A stretch of DNA of 64,000 nucleotides from contig NZ_LR134378.1 in the NCBI RefSeq assembly GCF_900637555.1, positions 630,001 to 694,000 on the forward strand, given 5' to 3'. The translations under genes were made by a program, and so were the position numbers. Source of the DNA: Lautropia mirabilis (GTDB lineage: Bacteria > Pseudomonadota > Gammaproteobacteria > Burkholderiales > Burkholderiaceae_E). This document shows positions 32,828 to 43,700 of this stretch, piece by piece (within the stretch, counting starts at the first letter, position 1; every line of letters begins with the position of its first letter). The notes beneath the pieces were generated by a model. The model was not told the DNA's origin and searched no databases. It worked only from the letters and a program-made list of their open reading frames with translations.

Positions 32828-33841
32828 ATGGCACAAGCTGATACCTTGGTCGCCCTGGTAAAAGCAGCCAGTAGCGGCGACCAACCTTCTTTTCGGAAGT
32901 CGACCGAAGCCTTGATTCAAGAAGAACGTGGCAAGGGGCACCGAATCCTAGCCGACCGACTGGAAAAGGCATTACGAGCGCCAGCCCATCAGCCGACCTT
33001 ATTCCAGCCTTCTGCAGCAGCGACGCGACCAGCCCAAACTGGGGGCATCGCGCAGAAAGATCTGATTGCCGAGTTGACACCAGAGCGTTCGCTGGAAAGT
33101 TTGGTGCTTAACGATAGTATTCGCGGGCAGTTACGAGAAGTTGTCGAAGAACAGCATCGCGCTGAGTTGCTGCATGCTCACGGCTTAAGCCCAAGGCATC
33201 GAATCCTACTAGCTGGGGCGCCAGGGAACGGTAAAACATCGGTTGCTGAAGCGTTGGCATTTGAGTTGATGGTGCCGCTGATCGTTGTGCGCTATGAGTC
33301 GTTGATTGGCAGCTACCTGGGCGAAACTTCTATCCGCTTGAAAGCCTTGCTTGACTACGCTCGAACACGGCGCTGCGTGTTGTTCTTTGACGAGTTCGAA
33401 ACATTGGGCAAAGAGCGAGGTGACACTCATGAAACGGGGGAGATAAAGCGTGTCGTTAGCTCTTTGCTGCTTCAACTCGACGATCTTCCAGATTATGTCG
33501 TTGTCGTTGCTGCTAGCAATCACCCAGAACTTTTGGATAGGGCCGTTTGGCGGCGCTTTCAGGTTCGACTGGAACTCCCTCTTCCTACACGCGCACAGTT
33601 GACCGCGTTCGTCGCCTTTATCAGTGAACGCAGCAAGGTCAACTTTGGCTTGGCCAATGAGACTGTCGCAAAAAGACTTTTAGGCCTCAGTTTTTCAGAG
33701 GTGGAAGAGTTCTGCTTGGGAGTAGTCCGCAGAGCGGTACTAGATCAGAAGGTGGATGACGCCAGAACCATCGTCTCTTCCAGGTTGGAACAATGGAAGA
33801 AGCGGTTGAAACCTGCCAATAAAGAAGTATCAGACGAATAA
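32828..33841 (+). CDS. ietA: AAA ATPase of an ietAS-type defence pair
   Basis: A 337-aa AAA+ protein. Walker A is GAPGNGKT (residues 130-137), Walker B VLFFDEF (184-190), and VWRRF near residue 238 gives the arginine-finger region. The fold resembles the FtsH/26S ATPase class. The next gene, 17 bp downstream, encodes a subtilisin-like protease. The pair matches ietA-ietS, first described as a plasmid incompatibility locus in Agrobacterium and later reported as antiphage. The ATPase may unfold substrates for, or hold inactive, the protease; that is inference. The coding sequence is more AT-rich than flanking genes. Confidence 0.85.
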   Translation: MAQADTLVALVKAASSGDQPSFRKSTEALIQEERGKGHRILADRLEKALRAPAHQPTLFQPSAAATRPAQTGGIAQKDLIAELTPERSLESLVLNDSIRGQLREVVEEQHRAELLHAHGLSPRHRILLAGAPGNGKTSVAEALAFELMVPLIVVRYESLIGSYLGETSIRLKALLDYARTRRCVLFFDEFETLGKERGDTHETGEIKRVVSSLLLQLDDLPDYVVVVAASNHPELLDRAVWRRFQVRLELPLPTRAQLTAFVAFISERSKVNFGLANETVAKRLLGLSFSEVEEFCLGVVRRAVLDQKVDDARTIVSSRLEQWKKRLKPANKEVSDE

Positions 33842-33858
33842 GGCACAAGGAGGGGGAT

Positions 33859-36489
33859 ATGCCTGATGAGTACTTGCCATTACTGGTTTTTCCTGAAAAG
33901 CGAATTCTCCAGCCAGAAAAGGGCAACGGTTTTCCTCCGGGAAAACAGAATTTGCCCGGCCATGGTGCCCAGGTAGCCCGTATTGGAAGACAGATCGAAC
34001 ATCTGGAAGAAGACTTCGCACGCTATCAGGCCAGCCTGACTGGTGCTCTGGCTGGGCTCGAACCTGAAATGGTCCTAGTCATCGAGATCGTTGGACGTCT
34101 GGACGACTTCCGACAAGCCGTTGAAGCGGCTGGCTTAGAGTGGCTAGGGGAGACGGAAATCGACGACTTGGAGGCTGAGGATGAAGGCTTCCATGAGCGA
34201 GATGCTGCCGGTCAACCTGTGGTTAAGCCGCTGAGCGGTCGCATGTTTCTGGCCATGAGCAACATGGCTGGCTTGCAAGAGATTCTCACGCTTTGGGAGC
34301 AATGGAAAGCCAATAGAAGCCTGCCCCACGGAAAAACAAAGTGGAAAGCCGTTTTCGAGCAATTGAACGTGCTGAGGCGCTGGGGCATTGAGGAGACATT
34401 GGTCGAAACAGGAATGATCGACCGCTGGAAGGACCTGCTTGAATCTCTTGACCCCGAAGAGAAGGTCAGATTTCAGATTGAGCTTTTCTACCGCAAGAGG
34501 GTTGAGAAGCGTCGAAATAATGAAGCAGCAATTCGTTCATTGCTTGAAGGCCTCGGAGGCCAAACGCTTTCGGCGTTCCTTGATATGCCTCAGATCGCAT
34601 TCCATGCGGTCAAGGCCGAATTGCCTGCTCACGCCATTCAGTCGCTGCTCCATCAAGTAGCTGCAGATGGAGCTGATATCGACATCGAACTGTTCAAATT
34701 CGCCGGCATCATGTATTTCCGCCCTACCGGGCAAAGCCTGGCGGTTTCTGAGGAGGGCGAGGGAGAGCCGGCTGCGTTCCCCGAAAGTGTCAGTGACCTT
34801 CCTCCTGTCGCAGCGCTCCTTGATGGCGCTCCCTTGCAATTGCATGAAGCGCTGAAAGATCGACTGCTGGTTGATGACACCTTTGGCTTGGAGTCCACTT
34901 ATCAACCTGGCGAGCGCAAGCATGGCACTGCCATGGCTTCCTTGATTCTTCATGGGGATCGCAGCAATCCCGATTCCGAACCGCTACCGCACAAACTGTA
35001 TTGCATCCCGGTGATGCAGCCTGACCATCAGACACGCGAACATGATGAACATATGCCGGATGAGGTTTTCTTTGAAGACCGCATCCATATAGCTGTTCGG
35101 CGCATGTTTGAAGGCTCTGGCGACGTCCCCGCGCAAGCGCCTACAGTCAAGGTCATCAATCTTTCCATTGGTGATACAGCGCGGGAGTTTATCCATACGC
35201 CAAGTCCTTGGGCACGGTTACTCGACTGGTTGGCCTACCGCCACCGCGTGCTGTTCTGCGTCAGCGCGGGCAACTACTGCGACGAGATTGATATCGGACT
35301 CAATCAGCAGCAGTTCGCCGATCTTTCTGATGGAGAGAAGATAAGCGCCACCGTAAAAGCGATATCAAATAGCCTTACCTCCCGGCGGCTGCTTTCGCCG
35401 GCAGAAGCGATGAACGCCATTACGGTAGGCGCTGCTCACGCCGATGATTCTGGAGATGCATATCCGCAATTTGGCCAGCGTGTCGATGTGCTGCCTTCGC
35501 AAACTCTGTTCAGTCCTGCCACCCGTCTGGGTTTTGGTTTTAAACGCTCCATAAAACCTGACATCCTCATGCCCGGAGGGCGGCAACTCTACAACGCCCC
35601 TGTACTAGCTAGATCTACCCTGTACAGCGTCGACAACTCCATCGTCGGACCAGGTCAAAAAGTTGCGCTGGACAGCAGAAAGCAAGGCGTTTTGAACAAC
35701 GAAGCCTTCTGGCGTGGCACCAGCAATGCGACGGCGCTGGCCACACGAGGTGCGGTGCGGCTGTACGACATGCTGAACAGACTACGCAACGAGGAGGGGG
35801 AGGATATTCCCGAGACGTTGATGTCGGTGCTGATGAAGGCGCTACTGGTACATGGCGCTAAGCAAGACGAAGCTGGCAAGCAACACATCGAACAAGTGTT
35901 GAAAGACGCGCGCAACTCTCGTCAGTTCAAGCAGGTAATCACGCGCTACCTTGGCTATGGAGCCGTGGATATCGAGCGTGTGCTGACCTGCACTGCCCAG
36001 CGAGCAACCGTCCTAGGCTGTGGAGAGATACGGGAAAACGAGGTGCATGAGTATGCCTTTCCGATCCCTCCCGGCTTCTCTTCCCAAAAGATTTGGCGGC
36101 GGCTGGTAGTGACCTTAGCTTGGCTGACACCAATCAATCCGGACCACCGCAATCTTCGAGAAGCCAAGCTGACGCTAGAACCCGGCGGGGGAAATTGGTC
36201 CAGTCAGATCCTTAAACTGGATCGTCAAGACGGTGACCACAATCAGGTGGAGCGTGGCACCGTGCAGCATGAAGTGCTGGAAGGCAAGAAGCAGATCCAG
36301 GCCTTCGAGGATGGTGAGACCTTGCGCATTCGCGTCACCTGCAAAAAGGACGCAACTGCACGCCTTGATGCTGTCATTCCCTACGGGCTCGCTGTGACTT
36401 TGGAAGCGAAGGAAGACATTCCGATCTACCAGCAAGTCCGCGCCCGTATCAAGCAGCCGGTGCGTATTGCACCGGGCGTGGGGCGATGA
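33859..36489 (+). CDS. ietS: Subtilisin-like serine protease of an ietAS-type defence pair
   Basis: An 876-aa S8 family peptidase without a signal peptide, so probably cytoplasmic. The catalytic residues by pattern are Asp322 (AALLDGAP), His355 (RKHGTAMASLILHG), oxyanion Asn472 (SAGNYCDE) and Ser622 (WRGTSNATALATR). The N-terminal 300 residues, including the charged LEEDFARYQ helix, are specific to this group. The C-terminal 200 residues are beta-rich. AGGAGGGGG precedes the ATG, a very strong Shine-Dalgarno. It is in an apparent operon with the AAA ATPase. Confidence 0.87.
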   Translation: MPDEYLPLLVFPEKRILQPEKGNGFPPGKQNLPGHGAQVARIGRQIEHLEEDFARYQASLTGALAGLEPEMVLVIEIVGRLDDFRQAVEAAGLEWLGETEIDDLEAEDEGFHERDAAGQPVVKPLSGRMFLAMSNMAGLQEILTLWEQWKANRSLPHGKTKWKAVFEQLNVLRRWGIEETLVETGMIDRWKDLLESLDPEEKVRFQIELFYRKRVEKRRNNEAAIRSLLEGLGGQTLSAFLDMPQIAFHAVKAELPAHAIQSLLHQVAADGADIDIELFKFAGIMYFRPTGQSLAVSEEGEGEPAAFPESVSDLPPVAALLDGAPLQLHEALKDRLLVDDTFGLESTYQPGERKHGTAMASLILHGDRSNPDSEPLPHKLYCIPVMQPDHQTREHDEHMPDEVFFEDRIHIAVRRMFEGSGDVPAQAPTVKVINLSIGDTAREFIHTPSPWARLLDWLAYRHRVLFCVSAGNYCDEIDIGLNQQQFADLSDGEKISATVKAISNSLTSRRLLSPAEAMNAITVGAAHADDSGDAYPQFGQRVDVLPSQTLFSPATRLGFGFKRSIKPDILMPGGRQLYNAPVLARSTLYSVDNSIVGPGQKVALDSRKQGVLNNEAFWRGTSNATALATRGAVRLYDMLNRLRNEEGEDIPETLMSVLMKALLVHGAKQDEAGKQHIEQVLKDARNSRQFKQVITRYLGYGAVDIERVLTCTAQRATVLGCGEIRENEVHEYAFPIPPGFSSQKIWRRLVVTLAWLTPINPDHRNLREAKLTLEPGGGNWSSQILKLDRQDGDHNQVERGTVQHEVLEGKKQIQAFEDGETLRIRVTCKKDATARLDAVIPYGLAVTLEAKEDIPIYQQVRARIKQPVRIAPGVGR

Positions 36490-36530
36490 TCGCATAACGG
36501 TATGAAACATATAGAACAAGGCATTTGTAC

Positions 36531-38246
36531 ATGAAACCCATAGAACAACAATTCTTCAACGACCTGGAAAAAAAGCTCTGGACCGCCGCCGACAAGTTGC
36601 GCTCCAACCTTGATGCAGCCGTGTACAAGCACATCGTGCTCGGGCTGATCTTCCTCAAGTACGTCTCCGATGCCTTCGAAGAACGGCAGCGCGAACTGCG
36701 CGAGCAGTTCACCAACCCGGATCATGACTACTACATGGATCCGGACGAATACGGCGGCGCAGGTACCCTGGAGTACGAAGACAACATCGCCACCGAGCTG
36801 GAAGTGCGCGACTACTACACCGAGAAGAACGTGTTCTGGGTGCCTCTGGAAGCGCGTTGGCAAACCCTGCGCGATTGCGCGCAACTGCCGCCCAAGGCCG
36901 CGCTACCGTGGAACAAGCCGGGCAAGGACGAGCCAGAGGAAATGCGCTCGGTCGGCTGGTTGATCGACAACGCTATGGAGGCCGTCGAGCGCGAGAACGC
37001 CCGCCTGAAGAACGTGCTCAACAAGGACTTCGCCCGCGTCCAGCTCGACTCCAGCAAGTTGGCCGGCCTGATCAGCCACTTCTCGGATACCGACTTCAGT
37101 GCGAAGGAGTACAAGGGCCAGCCGCTGGACCTGAAATCCAAGGACATCCTCGGCCACGTCTACGAATACTTCCTCGGCCAGTTCGCACTGGCCGAAGGCA
37201 AGAAGGGCGGCCAGTACTACACACCCAAAAGCATCGTCACCCTGATCGTGGAAATGCTCCAGCCGTTCAAGGGCCGCGTCTACGACCCGGCTATGGGCTC
37301 CGGCGGCTTTTTCGTGCAAAGCGAGGAGTTCATCGAACAACACGGCGGCAAGGCCACCAACGGCAAGAGCGGGCAGATCAGCGTCTACGGGCAGGAAAGC
37401 AACCCCACCACCTGGCGGCTGGCCGCCATGAACATGGCCATCCGCGGCATCGACTTCAACTTCGGCAGCGGCCCGGCCGACACCCTGCTCAACGACCTGC
37501 ACCCGGACCTGCGCGCCGATTTCGTCATGGCCAACCCGCCCTTCAACATGAAGGAATGGTGGAACGAAAAGCTGGCCGCCGACCCCCGCTGGATCGCCGG
37601 CACGCCGCCGCAGGGCAACGCCAACTTCGCCTGGTTACAGCACATGCTCTGGCACCTAGCGCCCACCGGCAGCATGGCGCTGCTGCTGGCCAACGGCTCC
37701 ATGAGTTCCAACACCAACAACGAGGGCGAAATCCGCAAGCGGCTGGTCGAGGACGACTATGTGGAATGCATGGTCGCACTGCCCGGCCAGTTGTTCACTA
37801 ACACCCAGATTCCGGCCTGCATCTGGTTCCTGACCCGCGATAAGCAGAACGGCTTCGCGCTGGACAAGAAGAAGCGCGACCGGCGCGGCAAATTCCTGTT
37901 CATCGACGCCCGCCAGATGGGCTACATGAAAGACCGCGTGTTGCGTGACTTCACGGTGGAAGACATCCAGAAGATCGCCGATACCTTCCATGCCTGGCAG
38001 CAGGGCGAGGGGTACGAGGATGTGCCCGGCTTCTGCCATTCCGCCAAGCTGGACGAAATCCGCAAGCATGAGCATGTGCTGACGCCGGGCCGCTACGTAG
38101 GCGCAGCGGAGCAGGAAGACGACGGCGAACCCTTTGCCGAGAAGATGCAGCGGCTGACGGCACAACTGGCGGAGCAGTTTGTGGAGAGTGCGAAGCTGGA
38201 AGCGGAGATCAAGAAGAATTTGGCGGGGCTGGGTTATGCCATCTAA
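36531..38246 (+). CDS. hsdM: Type I restriction-modification methyltransferase HsdM
   Basis: The N6-adenine methyltransferase subunit (571 aa), which protects host DNA and forms the core of the type I complex. An N-terminal helical domain begins KPIEQQFFNDLEKKLW. The SAM motif is YDPAMGSGGFFVQ and the catalytic motif MANPPFNMKEWW. GGQYYTPKSIVTLIVEML is also typical. Start taken at ATG 36531 with AAGG upstream. It overlaps hsdS by 11 bp. It is 42 bp downstream of ietS. Confidence 0.96.
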   Translation: MKPIEQQFFNDLEKKLWTAADKLRSNLDAAVYKHIVLGLIFLKYVSDAFEERQRELREQFTNPDHDYYMDPDEYGGAGTLEYEDNIATELEVRDYYTEKNVFWVPLEARWQTLRDCAQLPPKAALPWNKPGKDEPEEMRSVGWLIDNAMEAVERENARLKNVLNKDFARVQLDSSKLAGLISHFSDTDFSAKEYKGQPLDLKSKDILGHVYEYFLGQFALAEGKKGGQYYTPKSIVTLIVEMLQPFKGRVYDPAMGSGGFFVQSEEFIEQHGGKATNGKSGQISVYGQESNPTTWRLAAMNMAIRGIDFNFGSGPADTLLNDLHPDLRADFVMANPPFNMKEWWNEKLAADPRWIAGTPPQGNANFAWLQHMLWHLAPTGSMALLLANGSMSSNTNNEGEIRKRLVEDDYVECMVALPGQLFTNTQIPACIWFLTRDKQNGFALDKKKRDRRGKFLFIDARQMGYMKDRVLRDFTVEDIQKIADTFHAWQQGEGYEDVPGFCHSAKLDEIRKHEHVLTPGRYVGAAEQEDDGEPFAEKMQRLTAQLAEQFVESAKLEAEIKKNLAGLGYAI

Positions 38247-39579
38247 TCCGACAAAGCTTCCGCTCTCTGAACTCTTGGAACTGATCATTGATCATCGCGG
38301 TAAGACCCCAAACAAGATGGGATTCGATGACTTCTTCCTAAGTGGTATACCTGTTCTATCTGCAAAGCACGTCAAGACGGATGGCTTGGTTGATGTACAG
38401 TCAATGCGGTATGCATCTACTGAGATGTATAAAAAGTGGATGACAGTGGAGGTGCAAGAGGGCGATATCATTTTGACCTCTGAAGCCCCAATGGGTGAAG
38501 TCTTCTACATTCAAGATGACAAGAAATACGTGCTCGGGCAGCGAGTGTTTGGACTGCGGCCTAATCCAAGGCTGATTAACCCAAAATACCTAGCAGCTTG
38601 GCTGGCCTCCTCGGAGGGGCAGCGGCAGATTACAGCACGAGCATCAGGATCAACGGTTCAAGGTATTCGCCAAGTTGAACTATTAAAATTAGAAGTTGAT
38701 CTGCCCTCCAAAGAGGAGCAGGAGAGAATCGCAAACGTCAGGTTCTCCCTCACTGACAAGATAATCCTCAACCGCTGCATCAACCAAACCCTCGAAGCCA
38801 TGGTGCAAGCCATCTTCAAATCCTGGTTTGTCGATTTCGACCCGGTCAAGGCCAAGATTGCCGCCATCGAGCAAGGCCAAGACCCGCTACGCGCCGCCAT
38901 GCGCGCCATCAGCGGCAAGACCGACGCTGAACTAGATCAGATGCCCCGTGAGCACCACGACGAACTCGCCGCTACCGCCGAACTGTTTCCAGACGCTATG
39001 GAAGAGTCGAAGCTGGGGAATATTCCGAATGGGTGGGAAGTAAAGCGCGTTGGTGATCTGATTGAATTGGCATACGGCAAAGCTCTCAAATCAACCGACC
39101 GTAAACAGGGCTCTGTTCCTGTTTACGGGTCTGGCGGCGTCACCGGCTATCACAACGAAGCACTGGTACCACACGGTGCAATCATTGTTGGCCGCAAAGG
39201 AACTGTGGGTAGTTTGTACTGGGAAGATGGGCCGTTTTTTCCAATCGACACTACGTTCTACGTGAAACCCAAGGTGTTGCCGATGACTTATTGCTTCTAT
39301 GCTATGCAAACACTTGGATTGGACAAAATGAATACCGATGCAGCGGTTCCCGGATTGAATCGCGAAAACGTGTACCGACTTGAGTTGGTTAAGCCGTCCA
39401 TATCGGTTTTAAGTGCTTTCGATGGTCTGATTGGTCAGACGAGGAAGGCAATGCGAGCAAATACAATTGCAAGTCGATCGTTGGCCGAACTCCGCGATAG
39501 CCTCCTCCCCAAACTGCTTTCAGGGGAGCTGGCTATCGATAAAATACCTGGGCTTGTCGATACCACTGGAGCCATCTGA
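38236..39579 (+). CDS. hsdS: Type I restriction-modification specificity subunit HsdS
   Basis: HsdS (447 aa) reads the bipartite target sequence. It has two target-recognition domains: residues 1-175 (LPLSELLELIIDHRGKTPNKMGF) and 255-430 (GWEVKRVGDLIELAYGKAL). The conserved helical spacer lies between (LNRCINQTLEAMVQAIFKSWFVDFDPVKAK), and a second conserved helix is at the end. Both recognition domains are clearly more AT-rich than the spacer, indicating exchange by recombination. The start ATG 38236 lies inside the end of hsdM. Its stop overlaps the start of the SIR2-like gene (TGATG). Confidence 0.95.
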   Translation: MPSNPTKLPLSELLELIIDHRGKTPNKMGFDDFFLSGIPVLSAKHVKTDGLVDVQSMRYASTEMYKKWMTVEVQEGDIILTSEAPMGEVFYIQDDKKYVLGQRVFGLRPNPRLINPKYLAAWLASSEGQRQITARASGSTVQGIRQVELLKLEVDLPSKEEQERIANVRFSLTDKIILNRCINQTLEAMVQAIFKSWFVDFDPVKAKIAAIEQGQDPLRAAMRAISGKTDAELDQMPREHHDELAATAELFPDAMEESKLGNIPNGWEVKRVGDLIELAYGKALKSTDRKQGSVPVYGSGGVTGYHNEALVPHGAIIVGRKGTVGSLYWEDGPFFPIDTTFYVKPKVLPMTYCFYAMQTLGLDKMNTDAAVPGLNRENVYRLELVKPSISVLSAFDGLIGQTRKAMRANTIASRSLAELRDSLLPKLLSGELAIDKIPGLVDTTGAI

Positions 39580-40739
39580 TGGATATTAATAAGCTCCGTG
39601 AGAACAAACTAATCGTGGACAAGGTCGAGGAAGCTTTGCAGGCGGCGTACTCATCCAACGGAGATTTCAATGCGGTGCTGGATGAAGCGGAGCCGATTGC
39701 ATTCACAAGCTTGAAAGATCCCGAGCATCAATACGTCTACCCAATCAGCGAGGTGTTGTACTGGACAGATAGGGATGCCTATCTGGACGAACTTGACCAG
39801 TGGGAAGGTATTTGTCAGATCAGTCAGCATGACGCTGCAATCCGCTTCATTAAGCAGTCTGATCAAGTGGCAGTGTTCCTCGATCTGGTAGACGCCGTTC
39901 GCTTAGGGCGAATTTCTCCTTTTGTAGGAGCTGGCATCTCGAAAGCGTGTGGCTACCCAATGTGGGGCGAGGCCCTGCGCAAAATAACGCTAAAGCTCAA
40001 TGGTATTGAAGTGCAAGATATCGAGCCTTTGATGGCGAAATATGATTATCTGCAAGCTGCACAGCTGCTATACGAAGCAGCAGCAGATCAGGTGAAACAC
40101 TTCATAAAAACGGAATTCCGTCAGCGGGCAGGCGCAATTGCAGGGCCAGTTCTTTTACTGCCTGATTTGGCCCAAGGTTGTATCGTCACGACCAACTTTG
40201 ACTCAATGATCGAAGATCTTTTCCAACAGCGTGGCCAGGCGTTGGATGGATACATGTATGGAATGCAGCCTGGCAATGCTTTTGTTCAGCGCTTACTTCG
40301 TGGTGAGCGCTGCATCTTAAAGCTGCATGGCGATGCGCGCCAAGACAACACATATGTATTTACACAAGAGCAATACCGGATTGCCTACGGCGAGCCCCTG
40401 TCATTCCAAAATCAATTGCCACGGGCACTGCGCCAGATTTTCATCAGCCATTCCTTCTTGTTCCTAGGTTGCAGTTTGGAGCAAGACAAGACGCTTGATC
40501 TGTTCAAATCAGTCGTTGATGAGGCTGCATTCGAAATACCTGATCACTTCGCCCTACTCAATGAGCCTGCTACACCGCAAGAGCGCACTCAAAAAGAAGC
40601 TCGATTACTACAATTGAAGATTCGGCCGATATGGTATTCAACATCTGTAGCTGATGATGGAAGCCACGATCACAGTCTGTTGGAACAAATTTTGAGACTT
40701 GCTATTGCTGTGTCGCGCCGGCAAGTAGCATTTGAATAA
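39579..40739 (+). CDS. SIR2-like NAD-binding protein inserted in the hsd operon
   Basis: A 386-aa protein with a SIR2-like domain from about residue 105: SPFVGAGIS (residues 113-121, NAD binding), TTNFDSMIED (204-213), KLHGD (248-252, candidate catalytic His250) and FLGCSLEQD (295-303). No zinc cysteine set of true deacetylases is seen, as in the SIR2 domains of antiphage NADases. The first 100 residues are an unassigned extension. The ATG shares a base with the hsdS stop, so it is translationally coupled to the restriction system. It is not a normal part of type I systems. A plausible role is NAD depletion as a back-up abortive response; this is inference. Confidence 0.8.
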   Translation: MDINKLRENKLIVDKVEEALQAAYSSNGDFNAVLDEAEPIAFTSLKDPEHQYVYPISEVLYWTDRDAYLDELDQWEGICQISQHDAAIRFIKQSDQVAVFLDLVDAVRLGRISPFVGAGISKACGYPMWGEALRKITLKLNGIEVQDIEPLMAKYDYLQAAQLLYEAAADQVKHFIKTEFRQRAGAIAGPVLLLPDLAQGCIVTTNFDSMIEDLFQQRGQALDGYMYGMQPGNAFVQRLLRGERCILKLHGDARQDNTYVFTQEQYRIAYGEPLSFQNQLPRALRQIFISHSFLFLGCSLEQDKTLDLFKSVVDEAAFEIPDHFALLNEPATPQERTQKEARLLQLKIRPIWYSTSVADDGSHDHSLLEQILRLAIAVSRRQVAFE

Positions 40740-40762
40740 GTCACTCAAACATAGGTTTTCCC

Positions 40763-43700
40763 ATGGTAAATGAACAGCAGCTCGAAGAATTATGTTTGGA
40801 GTGGTTTCAAGCAATCGGCTGGCGTTTTGAATCCGGCCTCGATCTCGCTCCAGATGGAGAGCAGCCCGCCCGCACCGATTATCGCCAAGTGGTGCTGCGC
40901 GAGCGCCTGCTGCTTGCGTTGGCCCGCATCAATCCGAGCATCCCTACCGCTGCTCTGGAACAGGCTGCGCATGAACTGCTGACGGCGAGCGAACCCCTGC
41001 TGATCACCCGCAACCGTCATGTGCATCGATTGCTGCTGTCCGGTATCCCGGTCGAGTTTTCCGAAGGCGAGGAAAAGCGCACCGATCTGGTCAACCTGAT
41101 CGACTTTGCCGAGCCGCGCAACAACGATTTCCTGCTAGTCAGTCAGTTCACCGTGACCGGTACCAAGCAACCGCGCCGACCGGACTTGGTGGCTTTCGTC
41201 AACGGCCTGCCGTTGGCGGTGATCGAGCTGAAGAACCCGGCCAACGAGCAGACTGACATCTGGGATGCATTTAACCAGATCCAGACCTACAAGGATGAGA
41301 TCAGCGACCTATTCAACACCAATGTGGCGGTGGTGGTCAGCGACGGCTTCACGGCGCGGCTAGGATCGCTCACGGCCAATCAGGAACGCATGCAGCCCTG
41401 GCGGTCGATTGCTAATGAGGACGACCGGCCGCTGCTGGAGTTCGAGCTGGAAACGCTGGTACGCGGTTTCTTCGAGCCGGCACTGTTTCTCGACTATGTG
41501 CGCCACTTCGTGCTGTTCGAGCAGGACGCCGACCAGATCATCAAGAAGATCGCCGGTTACCACCAGTTCCATGCGGTGCGCGAGGCGGTGAAGGCCACGA
41601 TGATCGCCGCTAGCAGTCCGAACAAAGGCATGCTGGAAGTGCAGGAACCGCGTGCCACCTACGGCAAGGAAGTGCAGCCCGGTAGCCGAAAGGCCGGCGT
41701 GGTGTGGCATACGCAAGGCTCGGGCAAGAGCATCACCATGGCCTGCTATGCGGGCAAGCTGTTGCAGCAGCCGGAGATGAAGAACCCCACGCTGGTGGTA
41801 GTAACCGACCGCAACGACCTGGACGGGCAGCTATACGGCACCTTCTGCGCCGCCGAAGACCTGCTCCGGCAAACGCCAGTGCAGGCCGGTAGCCGCGAAG
41901 AACTGCGCGAAATGCTGGCCTCGCGTGAGGCGGGCGGCATCATCTTCACCACGGTGCAGAAGTTCGCGTTGCTGGAGGACGAGGGGCAGCACCCGCTGCT
42001 ATCGGGCCGCAGCAATATCGTGGTGATTTCCGACGAGGCACACCGCAGCCAGTACGGCATGAATGGGCGGCTGGACACCAAGACCGGCAAGTATGTGTTT
42101 GGCTATGCCAAGCACATGCGCGACGCGCTGGCCAGCGCCACCTTCATTGGCTTCACCGGCACACCCATCGCCCTGGAAGACAAGGACACGCGGGCAGTGT
42201 TCGGTGATTACGTCAGCATTTACGACATCCAGGATGCGGTGGATGATGGCGCCACGGTGCCGATCTACTACGAAAGCCGCTTGGCCAAGCTGGATGTGAA
42301 CCAGGCCGAGATCGACGCACTGAACGCCAAGGTGGATGAGGTCATCGAGGACGAGGAAGACCTCACCGCCCGCGAGAAGACTAAGAGCGATTGGGCCGCA
42401 CTGACCAAGCTGGTGGGCGCGCAGCCGCGTCTGGAACAGGTTGCTGCCGACCTGGTGCAGCATTTCGAGACACGCACCGCCACGCTGGAAGGCAAGGCGA
42501 TGATCGTTTGCATGAGCCGCGACATCTGCGCCGAGCTGTATAACGCCATCATTGCCTTGCGTCCGGATTGGCACGACGCCGACCCGGAAAAAGGTGCAAT
42601 CAAGGTAGTGATGACCGGCTCGGCAGCGGACAAGCCCTTGCTGCAGCCGCACCTGTACAGCCAGCTGGTGAAGAAACGCCTGGAAAAGCGCTTCAAGGAC
42701 CCCGCAGACCCGTTGAAACTGGTGATCGTGCGCGACATGTGGCTGACTGGCTTCGACGCGCCCTGCTGCCACACCATGTACGTGGATAAGCCCATGAAGG
42801 GCCACAACCTGATGCAGGCCATTGCCCGCGTCAACCGGGTGTTTCGCAACAAGCCCGGTGGATTGGTGGTGGATTACATCGGCATCGCCAACGAGCTGAA
42901 AGCGGCGCTCAAGACCTACACTGAATCCAAGGGCAAGGGCGACCCGGCGCACAACGCAGCCGAGGCCCTGGCCGTGCTGCTGGAGAAGCTGGACATAGTG
43001 CGTGGGCTGATGCACGGCTTCGATTACAGCGGCTTCGAGACCGACGCGATGAAGCTGCTGGTGCCGGTGGCCAACCACATCCTGGGGCTGAAGGACGGCA
43101 AACAGCGTTTCCTCGACGCCATGCTGGCGGTGAGCAAGGCGTTTTCCCTGTGCAGCACGCTGGATAATGCCGCCGCCCTGCGCACCGAAATTGCCTTCTT
43201 CGCTGCCGTCAAAGCCGCCATCGTCAAGTTCACTACCGTGGATCGCAAGCGTTCCGACGCCGACAAGAACAGCGCGCTCAAACAGATCCTGGACAATGCC
43301 ATCGTGGCGGACGGCGTGGCGGACATCTTCGCCCTGGCGGGCCTGGACAAGCCCAACATCGGCTTGTTGTCGGACGAGTTCCTGGAAGACGTGCGGCAGA
43401 TGAAGAGCCGCAACCTGGCGGTGGAACTGCTGGAAAAGCTGCTGCGCGACGAGATCAAGGCGCGGGCGCGCAACAACGTAGTACAGGAGAAGAAGTACGG
43501 CGACCGCCTGCTGGAAACCCTGCGTAAGTACCACAACCGGGCGGTGGAGACTGCGCAGGTCATCGAGGAATTGATCCAGATGGCCAAGGACTTCCAGGCA
43601 GCGCTGGAGCGCGAAGCGGCGCTGGGACTGAGCCCGGACGAGATCGCCTTCTACGATGCACTGGCCAACAACGAAAGCGCGGCGCGCGAGTTAGGCGACG

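Noticed and set aside
41999-43534. 511-codon minus-strand frame opposite hsdR
   Set aside because: Runs through the helicase motifs of hsdR and has no protein-like conservation pattern.
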